A stretch of DNA of 42,483 nt, from assembly GCA_020845955.1 (NCBI GenBank), contig JADLEU010000175.1, positions 1-42,483 on the forward strand, read 5' to 3'. Below, in pieces: positions 32,526 through 42,483 of this stretch (position 1 is the first letter of the stretch; each line of letters starts with the position of its first letter). The notes under the pieces were generated by a model. The model saw nothing but the letters and a program-made list of their open reading frames with translations, had not been told where the DNA came from and made no database searches. A program made the translations under genes and the position numbers. The stretch comes from Anaerolineales bacterium (GTDB lineage Bacteria > Chloroflexota > Anaerolineae > Anaerolineales > UBA6663).

Positions 32526-34410
32526 GATGGTCCACCTCCAGATCGTCGGGCTCAAGGCGCTGCTCGGCGGCTGCGTCCATCGCCTGCACCAACTCGGCTG
32601 CGTCCAGCTCGAGAAGCTCTCCGACCTTTCCAGCCCGCCGGTGCGCCCGCTGCACTTGGAGCCAGACGCCATCCGGCAGCAGGAAGACCTGGCCCACCTG
32701 GTGGCGCGGCTGGAGGGACTGCTGGCCTTGCTCGGCGACGCCGGCGCACACCCCGGCGTGCCGGCCGGCGAAGCCCCTGACGACGATTGCCAGGCGGCCG
32801 CCCAGGCCGGGGCCGACGAGTTGGCGCCCCAGGTGCGCGCGCTCACCGCCCGGCGCGACGCCCTCCTGGCCGACCAGGCCTCGCTCCCGCGTTACACCGC
32901 CACCCTTACCCGGCTTCTGCCGCTTGTGCCCAAATCCGCTCACAGCCCAGATAACCTGGCGGTAGCCGTGCTCGTCAACCGCTCCCAATTGGCCCTCCTC
33001 GACCTGCTGGCCCAGAAGGTCACCAGCCTCACCGGCGGGCGGGCCGAGATCGTCAGCAATGAGGTGGACGCGGCCACGCGCGCCATGCTGCTGGTGGTGC
33101 CGCGCGAGCACGGCGACGACGTGCAGCGGATGCTGGGCCGCGAAGACATCTCGCGCCTGCAGCTTCCCAGCGAGTACGCCGGCCAGCCGTTCGAGGTGGC
33201 CCTTTCGGCGCTGCACCAACGCCTGGCCGCCATCCCGGCCGAGTTGGCCGAGGTCGAGGCCGGCCTAAGCCGCCTGGCCGGGTTCTGGCGCCCGCGGCTG
33301 GAGCGCTGGCGCCGCGGACTGCGCGACCGGCTCGACGAGTTCGTCGTGCAGTCTGGCTTCGGGGAGACCGAGCACACCTTTGTGCTGTATGGCTGGGCGC
33401 CGGCCCGCGACCTGCCGCGCGTCGAGGCAGCCCTGGCCGAAGTCGGCGAGGGCCTGGTGGCAGAGGCGCTGCCCCTCAGCGAGCGCGACCTGGCGCGAGC
33501 GCCGGTTGCGCTCGACAACCCGGCGCCGGCCCGGCCGTTTGAGAGCCTCGTGCGCCTGCTGACCCTGCCGCGCTACAACGGCCCCGACCCCACCCTGCTG
33601 ATGGCCTTTGGCCTGCCGTTCTTCTTCGGCATCATCCTGGGCGACGTCGGCTACGGCGCGCTGCTGCTGCTGCTCAGTCTGGGGCTGCTGGCCCGCTTCA
33701 GCCGGCCCGGCACGCTGCGTGACCTGCTGCGCGTGCTGGCGCTGGGCGCGGCCTGGGGCATCGTCTTCGGCTTCCTGTATGGCGAGGCCTTCGGCAACCT
33801 GGGCGAGCACTTCGGGCTGCGCCCCCTGTGGCTCGACCGCGGCAGCGCCAGCCAGGTGCCGGCGCTGCTGCTCTTCACCCTGGCGCTGGGCGCGGCGCAC
33901 GTCACGCTGGGCCTGGCCTTGGGCGTGTGGGAGGCCTGGCGCGTGCGCAGCCGCGGCCACCTGCTGGAGCGCGGCGGCATGCTGGTCGGCCTCATCGGCC
34001 TGTTCCTCGTCGTGGCCGCGCTGCTCGATTGGCTGCCGGGGGGGATAACGCCCGGCATGGCCGTCATCCTGCTCGGCGTGGTCTTGCTGGGCAGCGCCTA
34101 TGGCTGGGTGGGCGTCCTGGCCGGCCCAATCGAGTTCATCGGCGCCATCGGCAACATCCTGTCCTACTTGCGCCTGGCGGCCATCGGCCTGGCATCGCTC
34201 TACCTGGCCCGGGTGGCCAACGACCTGGCCGGCAGCCTCGGCAACGTGGTCGTCGGCGCCGTCGTGGCCGTCCTCATCCACGCCCTCAACCTGGTCATGG
34301 GCGCCTTTAGCCCCAGCATTCACAGCCTGCGTCTGCACTACGTCGAATTCTTTCGCAAGTTCTACGAGGGCGGCGGGCGGCCCTACGAGCCCTTCAGGCA
34401 GCAGGCCTGA
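32515..34410 (+). CDS. A/V-type ATPase subunit I (a-subunit)
   Basis: A 631-residue membrane stator subunit that provides the ion half-channels. The N-terminal half is cytoplasmic with long helices (about residues 1-340, starting MRLEMVHLQIVGLKALLGG). The C-terminal half has about eight membrane helices, beginning with LLMAFGLPFFFGIILGDVGYG, the signature GDxGYG region. The essential channel arginine is R553 in ILSYLRLAAIGLASLYLA. The end, SPSIHSLRLHYVEFFRKFYEGGG, is the usual family terminus. The ATG at 32515 follows GGAGG by six bases; an in-frame ATG at 32509 would add two residues. It overlaps subunit G. Confidence 0.93.
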   Translation: MRLEMVHLQIVGLKALLGGCVHRLHQLGCVQLEKLSDLSSPPVRPLHLEPDAIRQQEDLAHLVARLEGLLALLGDAGAHPGVPAGEAPDDDCQAAAQAGADELAPQVRALTARRDALLADQASLPRYTATLTRLLPLVPKSAHSPDNLAVAVLVNRSQLALLDLLAQKVTSLTGGRAEIVSNEVDAATRAMLLVVPREHGDDVQRMLGREDISRLQLPSEYAGQPFEVALSALHQRLAAIPAELAEVEAGLSRLAGFWRPRLERWRRGLRDRLDEFVVQSGFGETEHTFVLYGWAPARDLPRVEAALAEVGEGLVAEALPLSERDLARAPVALDNPAPARPFESLVRLLTLPRYNGPDPTLLMAFGLPFFFGIILGDVGYGALLLLLSLGLLARFSRPGTLRDLLRVLALGAAWGIVFGFLYGEAFGNLGEHFGLRPLWLDRGSASQVPALLLFTLALGAAHVTLGLALGVWEAWRVRSRGHLLERGGMLVGLIGLFLVVAALLDWLPGGITPGMAVILLGVVLLGSAYGWVGVLAGPIEFIGAIGNILSYLRLAAIGLASLYLARVANDLAGSLGNVVVGAVVAVLIHALNLVMGAFSPSIHSLRLHYVEFFRKFYEGGGRPYEPFRQQA

Positions 34411-34445
34411 GGCCGCCGCCTGAGCCAACGGAAAGGGAGGTTTGC

Positions 34446-34679
34446 ATGGATGCAAGCGGTTTGATCGCTATCGGCGCCGGCCTAGCCGTCGGCCTGGCGG
34501 CCATCGGCACCGGCTGGGCCCAGGGCCGCATCGGGTCGGCCGGAGTGGGCGCGGTCGCCGAAAAGCCTGAGATGCTCGGCTCCGTCATCCTCCTCATTGC
34601 CATCCCCGAAACAATGGTGATCCTGGGTTTTGCCGTGGCGGCCATGGTCCTACTGCTCAGCGGCGGGGGCGGCGGATGA
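34446..34679 (+). CDS. A/V-type ATPase subunit K (c-ring proteolipid)
   Basis: A 77-residue two-helix proteolipid that forms the rotor ring. Helix 1 is Gly/Ala-rich (LIAIGAGLAVGLAAIGTG) and helix 2 carries the ion-binding Glu, E55, in IAIPETMVILGF. The size is that of F-type or archaeal 8-kDa c-subunits, not the duplicated four-helix form of eukaryotic V-ATPases. The Gln in helix 1 that accompanies sodium binding is not seen, so protons are more likely, but this is inference. The ATG at 34446 follows AGGGAGG. The stop overlaps the start of subunit E (ATGA). Confidence 0.93.
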   Translation: MDASGLIAIGAGLAVGLAAIGTGWAQGRIGSAGVGAVAEKPEMLGSVILLIAIPETMVILGFAVAAMVLLLSGGGGG

Positions 34680-35323
34680 GCCTGGAGGCCATCCTGGCGG
34701 CGATCGAAACCGCCGGCGCGGCCCAGGTGGCCCAGGTGCAATCTGACCTGGCAGCGCAGCTGCGGCAGCTCGAGGCCGAGACCGCAGCCGGCGAGGCGGC
34801 GCGCCGCGCGGCCGCCAGCGGCGCGGCCCAGGCCCCCATCGGCGAGGAGCGCGCGCAGCTGCTGCACGCCGCCCGCCTGGCGGGCCTGAGCCTAGCGGGC
34901 CAGGCTCGCCAGCGGCTGGTGGAAGCCGCCCTGGGCGAGACCCGGCAGCGCCTGGCCGAGCTGCGCCAGCAGCCGGGTTACGCCCGCCTGTTGCGCCACC
35001 TGATCGACGACGCCCTGGCCGCGTTGGGACCGGAGGAGTTGGCCACCGCCGCGCCGAAAATCCTGGTCGATGCGCGCGACGAGGCGCTGGCCCAGACCAG
35101 CCTAGACGCCAACGGCACGGTCCCGCGCGCCATCCTGGAGCCGTCGCTCGACAGTTGGGGCGGTGTCAGCGTCCGCAGCGGCGACGGCCGCATCGTCATC
35201 GACAACCGGCTGGAGGCGCGTCTCGAACGGGCCACGCCCTACCTGCGGCGCGCCCTGGCGGCCGCGTTCGAGCGGGCCGCCTCGGCCGAGGGCGCGGCCC
35301 TAAGCCCGGCGCTGGCCTGCTGA
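34676..35323 (+). CDS. A/V-type ATPase subunit E (peripheral stalk)
   Basis: A 215-residue stalk protein. The N-terminal half is a long Ala/Gln/Glu-rich helix (residues 1-95); the C-terminal half is the globular head that contacts subunit B, with the family-like segment GGVSVRSGDGRIVIDNRLEA followed by a final helix. The ATG at 34676 overlaps the stop of subunit K by four bases. It lies between K and C, as expected in such operons. Sequence drift in the helical part is normal for this subunit. Confidence 0.88.
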   Translation: MSLEAILAAIETAGAAQVAQVQSDLAAQLRQLEAETAAGEAARRAAASGAAQAPIGEERAQLLHAARLAGLSLAGQARQRLVEAALGETRQRLAELRQQPGYARLLRHLIDDALAALGPEELATAAPKILVDARDEALAQTSLDANGTVPRAILEPSLDSWGGVSVRSGDGRIVIDNRLEARLERATPYLRRALAAAFERAASAEGAALSPALAC

Positions 35324-35325
35324 CC

Positions 35326-36396
35326 ATGTCGGGCTTCGACTACGCCAACGCCCGCCTGCGCGCGCTCAAGTCGCGGCTGCTGCCGCGCGCCGCGCTGGAG
35401 GCGCTGGCGGAGACCGGCAGCATCCGCGGCCTGCTGCTGGCCCTGACCGACACCGCCTACCGCGCGCCGGCGCAGGCGGTGCTGGCGCAGGCCCCGCCCG
35501 GCGCAGTGGAGGCGCACTGGCTGGCCGAAGCCCTGCGCGTGGATTTGCTCAACACCCTGGGACGTGTGCGCGGCTTCTTCTCCGCTTCCGACGAGGCGGG
35601 CCCGCTGGCCGCCGTGGTCTTCGGGCGCTACGACGTGCACAACGTCAAGGCCGTGCTGCGCGGCCTGGCGCGGCAGGCGCCGGCGGCCGAAATCGTCGCG
35701 AGCACCATGCCCATCGGCGATTTGGGCCCGGCTGAGCTGGCCCGGCTGGCGGGGAGCGCGCGCGTCAGCGCCGCGCTCGACCTGTTGGCCACCTGGTGCC
35801 TGCCGCTGGCGCAGCCCCTGTTGGCCTGGCGCGCGTCCGCCAATGATCACCCGCTCGATCTGGCTCACATGGAAGTGGCGCTGGAGCGTTGGCGTCTGCT
35901 GGACGCCCTTGAAGCAGCCGAGGCGGCCGGCGCCAATGGCGCCGCCCTGCAGCGCGCGCTGCGCCGCGAGGCCGACGCCGCCAACGCGCTCACCGCGCTG
36001 CGGCTGGCCAGCATGGCCAAGCGGTCGCTGCTGGACACGCAGCTGTTCGCCGGCCCTGGCTTCGTGCCCGTGGCGCTCGTATTGGAGAGCGCTTCGCGGC
36101 CATCCGTGGAACAGGCCGTGCGCGCCTGGGAGCGCACCGCCTACGGTCCGGCCCTGACCGCCACGCTGCCCGAGTACGAAGCCACCCGGCGCTTGAGCGT
36201 CTTCGAGCGCGCGCTCAGCCGGCTCGACCAGCACGTCCTGATGCGCGAGGCCATCGAGGACGCCCTGGGCATCGGCGTGCTGCTCGCCTACATCGCGCTC
36301 AAGCGCAATGAGATCGCCAACCTGCGGGCGATCGCGCACGGCCTCGCGCTCGGCGCGGCGCTCGACGAGCTCCTGGCCGAGCTGCTGTTGGACTGA
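35326..36396 (+). CDS. A/V-type ATPase subunit C (d-like, AC39 family)
   Basis: A 356-residue all-helical protein that sits on the membrane ring and links it to the central shaft. The start MSGFDYANARLRALKSRLLP, the internal FGRYDVHNVKAVLRGLARQ and the near-terminal LLAYIALKRNEIANLRAIAHG are characteristic of the family (DxxNVKxxLR and KxNExxNLRxI). The ATG at 35326 lies 2 bases after the stop of subunit E. The upstream open frame from 35155 is only a shadow. The next gene starts 1 base after its stop. Confidence 0.92.
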   Translation: MSGFDYANARLRALKSRLLPRAALEALAETGSIRGLLLALTDTAYRAPAQAVLAQAPPGAVEAHWLAEALRVDLLNTLGRVRGFFSASDEAGPLAAVVFGRYDVHNVKAVLRGLARQAPAAEIVASTMPIGDLGPAELARLAGSARVSAALDLLATWCLPLAQPLLAWRASANDHPLDLAHMEVALERWRLLDALEAAEAAGANGAALQRALRREADAANALTALRLASMAKRSLLDTQLFAGPGFVPVALVLESASRPSVEQAVRAWERTAYGPALTATLPEYEATRRLSVFERALSRLDQHVLMREAIEDALGIGVLLAYIALKRNEIANLRAIAHGLALGAALDELLAELLLD

Positions 36397-36397
36397 G

Positions 36398-36733
36398 ATG
36401 AGCCGCTTGCTGATCGTCACCCAACCCGCGCTGCTGCCCGGTTTCCACCTGGCGGGCGTGGAGGCCTACGGCGCGGCCTCCAGCGAGGCCGCCCAAAGGC
36501 TCATCGCCGGCTGGATCGAGGCCGGCCAGGCCGGCCTGCTGGGCGTGGACGAAACCCTGCTGGCCGGCTTCACGCCCGCCTTTCGCCGGCGGTTGGAGGC
36601 GGCCGCCCAGCTGCCCTGCCTGGCCATCCCCGCCGGCCAGGCAGGGCAGGCCGGGCGCCTGCGCCAGGAGATGGCCGAGCTCATCCGGCGCACGGTCGGG
36701 TTTCACATCACCTTCCGCGGAGGCGAGACATGA
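36398..36733 (+). CDS. A/V-type ATPase subunit F
   Basis: A 111-residue protein of the central rotor stalk. The pattern of subunit F is visible: an N-terminal strand with [20 protein letters not shown], a central [12 protein letters not shown], the strand LPCLAIPA and a C-terminal amphipathic helix [10 protein letters not shown]. The ATG at 36398 is one base after the stop of subunit C. The end overlaps the start of subunit A by four bases (ATGA at 36730). Confidence 0.88.
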   Translation: MSRLLIVTQPALLPGFHLAGVEAYGAASSEAAQRLIAGWIEAGQAGLLGVDETLLAGFTPAFRRRLEAAAQLPCLAIPAGQAGQAGRLRQEMAELIRRTVGFHITFRGGET

Positions 36734-38519
36734 CGCTGGCCCCCCTCTCTGGCAATGGCGCCCGGCCCGCTGGCGCCGTCGTGCGCATCGCCGGCCCGGT
36801 GGTCTCGGCCACGGGGCTGGACGGCGCGCGCCTCTACGACGTGGTCCGCGTCGGCTGCTCTGGCCTGGTGGGCGAGGTCATCCGCCTGGCCGGCGAGCTG
36901 GCCACCGTTCAAGTGTACGAGGACACCAGCGGGCTGCGCGTCGGCGAGCCGGTGGAGAACACCGGCCAGCCCCTGATCGCCCGGCTTGGCCCCGGCCTGC
37001 TCGGCCGCGTATACGACGGGCTGCAGCGCCCGCTGGCGGCGCTGGCCCGCGCCGGCGGCCATTTCTTGGAGCGCGGCGGAGCGGTCTCGCCGCTGCCGCT
37101 CGACCGCGGCTGGGCCTTCGAGCCGCGCGTGCGGCCCGGCCAGGAAGTCGAGCCAGGCGACGTGCTGGGCGTCATAGCGGAGACGGCCATCATCGAGCAC
37201 CGCCTGCTGGCGCCGCCCGGCCTGCGCGGCCGCGTGCTCGCCATTGCGCCCGGCGTCTTCACGCTGAACGAGGCCGTCACCCAGATCGAGCCGGCCGGCG
37301 GCGGCGCGCCGCGCGCCGTCACGCTGCGCCAGGATTGGCCGGTGCGCCACCCGCGCCCCAGCCGGGCCAAGCTCAGCCCCGATTGGCCCCTGCTCACCGG
37401 CACACGCATCATCGACGCCCTCTTCCCGGTCGCCAAGGGCGGCTCGGCCGTCATCCCGGGCGGCTTCGGCACCGGCAAGACCGTCATGGAGCAGTCGCTG
37501 GCGCGCTGGGCGGCCGCCGACATCGTGGTCTACATCGGCTGCGGCGAGCGCGGCAACGAGATGTCCGACGTGCTGGAGGAGTTCCCGGTGCTGCAGGACC
37601 CGCGCCACAACGTCCCGCTGATGGACCGCACGGTGCTGATCGCCAACACCTCCAATATGCCGGTGGCGGCGCGCGAGGCCAGCATCTACACCGGCATCAC
37701 CATCGCCGAGTACTACCGCGACATGGGCTACGACGTGCTGGTGCTGGCCGACAGCACCTCGCGCTGGGGCGAGGCGCTGCGCGAGATCTCGGGCCGGCTG
37801 GAGGAGATGCCGGGGGAAGAGGGCTACCCGGCCTACCTGGCCACGCGCCTGTCCGAGTTCTACGAGCGCTCGGGGCGCGTGCGCTGCCTGGGCATGCCCG
37901 AGCGCCACGGCTCGCTCACCCTGGTCGGCGCGGTCTCGCCGCCGGGTGGCGATTTCTCCGAGCCGGTCACGCAGAACTCGCTGCGCGTCGCCGGCGCCTT
38001 CTGGGCGCTGGACTACGAGCTCTCGCGCCGCCGGCACTTCCCGGCCATCAACTGGACGCGCAGCTACTCGCTCTACGGCCTGCAGAACTGGTACGCCTCC
38101 GAGGTGTCGCCCGCCTGGCCGGGCCTGGTGGGCGAGGCCACTGCCCTGCTGCAGCGCGAGGCCGAGCTGCTGGAGATCGTCCAGCTCGTCGGTCCCGATG
38201 CCCTGGCCGAGGCGCAGCGCGAGGTGCTGGCCATCGCCCGGCTGCTGCGCGAGGACTTCCTGCAGCAGGCCGCCTTCGACGAGGTCGACCGCTACTGCCC
38301 GCTCGACAAGACCTTCTGGATGCTCAAGGCCGTCCTCGAATTCCACCAGCGCGCGCAGGCCGCCGTGGCGCGCGGCCAGGCGCTCGACGGCCTGATGGCC
38401 CTGCCGGTGGTGGGCGACATCGCGCGCATGAAGGAGCTGCCGCCGCCGGAGGCCACCGCCGCGCTGCCGGCGCTGATCGCGCGGATCGCGGCGCAGTTCG
38501 AGCAATTGGAGCAAGCCCC

Positions 38520-38523
<4 letters not shown>
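36730..38523 (+). CDS. A/V-type ATPase catalytic subunit A
   Basis: A 597-residue catalytic subunit. The N-terminal beta barrel begins [16 protein letters not shown]; the bulge ('non-homologous') region with [14 protein letters not shown] follows. The Walker A motif is GGFGTGKT (residues 244-251), and [15 protein letters not shown] and [27 protein letters not shown]-type segments mark the catalytic site. The C-terminal helical domain ends with Glu-rich helices. The family usually has GAFGSGKT in the P-loop, so the Gly and Thr changes are mild variants. It overlaps subunit F upstream and subunit B downstream by four bases each. It hydrolyses or makes ATP coupled to ion flow. Confidence 0.96.
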
Positions 38524-39924
<1,401 letters not shown>

Positions 39925-39932
<8 letters not shown>

Positions 39933-40569
39933 CCTGTCGGCCACCCGCATGGAACTGCTGGCCAAGAAGGCCCATCTGGCGCTGGCCGAGCAGGGCCAGG
40001 ACCTGCTGGAGCAGAAGCGCCTGGCCCTGCTGCGCGAGCTGTTGAGCGTGGTCGACCGGGTGGTGGCCGGCCGCGAGCAGCTGCAGGCCGCCGCCCTGGC
40101 CGCGCGCCGCGCGCTGGCGCGCGCCGAGGCCTTCGCCGGCGGCGAAGCGGTGCGTTCGGCCGCCCTGGCCGCCCGCGCCGACCTGCCCATCCAGGTGCAG
40201 ACCGCCAACGTGATGGGCGTCAGCGTGCCGACCATCGAGCGCAAGCGCGTGGACCGCTCGCTGCTCGGCCGCGGTTACGCCCTGACCGGCACGCCGGTCA
40301 CCATCGATGAGGCCGCCGGGGCCTTCGAGGCCGAGGTGAACCAATTGCTCGAACTGGCCGAGAGCGAGCTGCGCCTGACGCGCCTGGCCGCCGAGATCCA
40401 GCGCACCTCGCGCCGCGCCAACGCGCTCGAATACGTCCTGATCCCGCGCCTGGCCGCCGAGCGCGATGCCATCGCCTTGGCGCTCGACGAGCGCGAGCGC
40501 GCCGACCACTTCCGCCTCAAGCGCGTCAAGCAAGTGCTCGAGCGCCGCCGCCCGGCCGACGAGCGCTGA
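39925..40569 (+). CDS. A/V-type ATPase subunit D (central shaft)
   Basis: A 214-residue protein forming the long helical hairpin that rotates inside the A3B3 head. The start [20 protein letters not shown] and the C-terminal helix [20 protein letters not shown] followed by [13 protein letters not shown] fit the family (TxxxLxxLKxxLxLAxxG and RVNALExVxIP). The ATG at 39925 lies inside the end of subunit B. It is the last gene of the operon; I see no good terminator after it. Confidence 0.94.
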
Positions 40570-41010
40570 CGCTGCGCCCGCGGACCTCCGCCGCCACCGG
40601 CCGCCGCCCTGGCGCGGCCCTCATCCGCACGCCCACCCACCCCGCCGTACCCAGCCGCCTCGGCCAGGCTGCGCGGCGCCGAGGCCGTCTCTGCCGCTCT
40701 GGCGCAGCGCCTGTCCAATCCGCTGATCCCCTGGGATGAGGCGATCCAGCAGAGGGCCGGCGCCTTATCGACGGTGATCCAGCCGCCGCGCGAGCCAACC
40801 CCATAAGCCAAGCGCGCGTGCCAGATCGTGACCGGCCCGGCCGTGGCGCCGGTCTCGGTGGAGACGACTGGGCCTGACATCGTGACTCACGAGCGGCTGC
40901 GTTCACTCAAGTGGGTGAATAGGCTCCGCTTCGCCGGATTGAACGCGGTCCGATTGACACAAAGGGGCGCTTCGCCGATGCCGTCATGCCCCAATGGTGA
41001 CGCCTAACAC
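40570..41010. other. Intergenic region with no recognisable gene
   Basis: The gap between the ATPase operon and the next gene runs to 41095. A short plus-strand frame (about 40664-40806, containing LSNPLIPWDEAIQQ) might be a coding remnant, but it has no start, ribosome-binding site or family. Minus-strand frames of 126 and 201 residues are antisense shadows or composition-driven. Confidence 0.4.
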
Positions 41011-41039
41011 TTGTCTCCCGCTGGCGCACATGACAGAAT
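41011..41039 (+). promoter_or_regulatory. Possible promoter of the 80-aa gene
   Basis: TTGTCT (41011-41016), a 17-base spacer, then CAGAAT (41034-41039), 56 bases before the ATG at 41096. The minus-35 is good; the minus-10 matches 4 of 6 consensus bases. Confidence 0.35.
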
Positions 41040-41095
41040 ACAGAACAACGACGCGAAATCGGAGTCTTCGGGACAGATCGTGATCGGAGGATCAG

Positions 41096-41338
41096 ATGTC
41101 CACGCACGAGGCCAAAACCGAACCCGTCGCGGACCCGCACGCGCGCCTGGAACGGGCTTTCATCGAGGAGTACCTGCATGAGCGCGGCTACAGCCTCAAG
41201 GAACTGCACAACCTGCCCGAGGCGCTGGCCCACCAGTTGATGACCGAGGCCAGCACCTATGCCTCGTCGAAGCTGACCGAGGTAGAAGCCCGCGCCCGCT
41301 TCGTGGACAAAGTCCACGACGCCATGCCGCGCCAGTAG
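41096..41338 (+). CDS. Small conserved hypothetical protein
   Basis: An 80-residue soluble, helical, charged protein: HARLERAFIEEYLHERGYSL, then KELHNLPEALAHQLMTEAST and KLTEVEARARFVDKVHD. I recall similar small proteins in many Chloroflexota genomes, with the pattern 'IxEYLxxRGYTLxxLxxLPxxxAxxLMxEAxxYAxxKLAExEAR'; no function is known to me. The ATG at 41096 follows GGAGGA by a normal distance, which strongly supports translation. It stands alone, convergent with the broken LTD gene downstream. Confidence 0.8.
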   Translation: MSTHEAKTEPVADPHARLERAFIEEYLHERGYSLKELHNLPEALAHQLMTEASTYASSKLTEVEARARFVDKVHDAMPRQ

Positions 41339-41462
41339 GCCGCCCGCCGGCAGCCTGACCCTGCAGCCCCCACCCGGGGGGCGCGGGCCTCGTGACAGCG
41401 CGCGCAACTACCCCGGAGGAGTTGCCAGGAGCGGCTGGCCGCCGCGACACAATCGCGCGCTG

Positions 41463-42123
41463 TCACAAATCCACCCGCAGGGCCGGCTTCCTCACTCGCA
41501 GCGGCGCCGCGTAGCTGTAGGTGTCAATCACCGTCCCGCCCGCGTTGCGCAGCGTGGCCGTGTCGCCCTCGTTGTCCCACACCGGATCGCCGCGGCCCCA
41601 ATACAGGTCGTCGCCGTCGTTGACGCCGCCGTTGGTCTACACGCGCACGGCCGCGCCGTTGGTGAGCACGAAGCCGGGGAACGTGTAGCAGTTCCCAGCC
41701 GAATCGCACAACGTCCAATGGGTCAGTGTCGTCGGGCCGGCGCCGTGATTTTCGATGCGCACATGCTCGCTGATCCCGTCGCCCGGCCAGAAGTCGATCC
41801 AGGCGATCCGCACGGCCGGCGGCGGCTCGGTGCGCGTCGGCGCGGGCGTGCGTGTGACGGTAGCCGTGCGCGTGGGAGTGCGGGTGGGGCCGGTGGGGGT
41901 GGAGGTGGCCGTGCGGGTCGGCGTCGCGGTGCGCGTGGGCGTCGCCGTCACGGTCGGGGTGCGCGTGATAGTCGGGGTCAACGACGCCTGGCGCAGGATC
42001 ATGGGGAAGTAGATCGGTGTGCCGGTCACGTCCAGGGCTGGCGTGGCCAGCCCGGTCCGCAGCATCAGCATGGCCAGCAGCCCCCCAACCCCAACGCCAA
42101 CAAGGCCTTAATTTGCAGCATAG
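41463..42123 (-). pseudogene. Secreted lamin-tail-domain (LTD) protein with frameshift and internal stop
   Basis: The minus-strand frame from ATG 42071 reads IYFPMILRQ, a TPTxTRTPT linker, then an LTD beta domain (IAWIDFWPGDGISEHVRIEN, then LTHWTLCDSAGNCYTFPGF) up to TAG at 41639-41637. The same frame continues past the stop with TNGGVNDGDDLYWGRGDPVW and DTATLRNAGGTVIDTYSY, which complete the usual LTD fold, ending at TGA 41465-41463. At the 5' end, an ATG at 42123 gives MLQIKALLALGLGG, a good signal peptide, but in another frame; one extra G in the six-G run (42085-42080) would join it to LLAMLMLRTG. The gene thus has two lesions and is probably inactive, or one or both are sequence errors. 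Confidence 0.7.
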
Positions 42124-42370
42124 GCGCCCCGTCTCCCCGGCGATCATCCTAACATGGGCGCCAGGGGCGGCACAAGCCACGCGCTGGTCCGGGGGACCCG
42201 CGGCGCGTTTCGTGAATACTGTCACAATGTTGCGCCAACGTGGAAGTGCGCTACGCTACCCATGCCTGACCGTCACGGTCAACCCGGAGAAAGGATCGCG
42301 CCTATCGCCGCCCGCCGCCTGACGCCTCTATGCAGCTTTATCCTGGCCTAATCCACCTGGGAGGTCGTCC

Positions 42371-42483
42371 ATGAACCTGCGCAACTACCTGACCGTGTCC
42401 GCGATTCTGGCTTTCGCCTTTGGCATCGCCTGGGCCGTGTTCCCTGGGCCGTTGGTGGCGCTCTACGGCCCCACGCTCGACGC
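42371..42483 (+). CDS. Membrane protein, N-terminal start (partial)
   Basis: A frame starting at ATG 42371, with GGGAGGT about 7 bases upstream, runs off the right edge after 37 residues. It begins NLRNYLTVSAILAFAFGIAW, a membrane helix, followed by VFPGPLVALYG. The opening resembles small multi-helix proteins of the DUF4345 kind ('YLxxxAxLxLxFGxxxLxxPxxxLxLYG'), but too little is present to be sure. Confidence 0.6.
   Translation, partial: MNLRNYLTVSAILAFAFGIAWAVFPGPLVALYGPTLD

Noticed and set aside
36703-38514. 603-residue minus-strand open frame inside the ATPase subunit A gene
   Set aside because: It is the exact antisense of a highly conserved catalytic subunit, is rich in Gln/Arg/Gly/His repeats typical of antisense GC-rich codons, and has no ribosome-binding site.
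40275-40880. 201-residue minus-strand frame after the ATPase operon
   Set aside because: Half of it is antisense to subunit D. The rest has no motif and no ribosome-binding site.
41366-41382. GC-only hairpin as terminator of the 80-aa gene
   Set aside because: A six-pair stem of G and C runs without any T-tract in very GC-rich DNA. Chance pairing is likely.

Overview
The window is high-GC DNA from a bacterium that is most likely a member of the Chloroflexota (Anaerolineae/Caldilineae-like). I infer this from three things. Secreted proteins carry the short 'YLP/YFP-x-I-hydrophobic' segment typical of that phylum (YLPAIFKDF ending the subtilase, IYFPMILRQ before a TPTxTRT linker). There is a complete A/V-type ATPase operon. 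There is also a minus-strand operon of membrane, zinc-ribbon and GlmL/MutL-like genes that I associate with Anaerolineae from memory, without a search. I see no rRNA, tRNA, CRISPR array, transposase or phage gene.

Layout. 1-5984: the end of an ABC-2 exporter (ATPase tail and permease), an alpha/beta hydrolase, then a patch of CPBP-family membrane protease genes (two intact, one damaged) interleaved with gene relics: a hydrolase/CPBP chimera, a small DUF4260 protein and a toast-rack-like remnant. 6099-9773: a large secreted KP-43-like subtilase with its own terminator. 9850-13504: decayed coding sequence, a small C2H2 zinc-finger gene with a potentially structured upstream region, a phosphoribosyltransferase and a lone lycopene cyclase. 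13854-20812: an AfsR/SARP-type giant regulator, a relic of another regulator of the same broad kind, an MGDG-synthase-like glycosyltransferase, a SRPBCC protein and a membrane diguanylate cyclase.

20916-30381 (minus strand): eight closely packed genes, probably one operon read from a leaderless promoter at about 30390. In transcription order they are a 95-aa protein, a DUF6754-like membrane protein, a six-helix membrane protein, a 1092-aa double zinc-ribbon protein with about 18 Trp-Leu motifs and a C-terminal membrane-anchored domain, another six-helix protein, a GlmL/MutL-like ASKHA ATPase, a 358-aa KOW-containing protein, and a Thr/Pro-rich protein ending in LPDTG plus a transmembrane helix. 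No cobalamin-dependent mutase accompanies the GlmL homologue. This is the best candidate in the window for an undescribed envelope-associated system.

30866-40569: a DUF418 membrane protein followed after 4 bases by a complete A/V-ATPase operon in the order G-I-K-E-C-F-A-B-D, with most genes overlapping. 41096 to the end: a small conserved-looking protein, a broken lamin-tail-domain (LTD) secreted protein, and the start of a membrane protein cut by the window edge.

The coding strand is strongly GC-biased at third positions, so long antisense open frames are abundant and were discarded unless motifs or ribosome-binding sites supported them. All family calls come from recognising motifs by eye. 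No database was searched.
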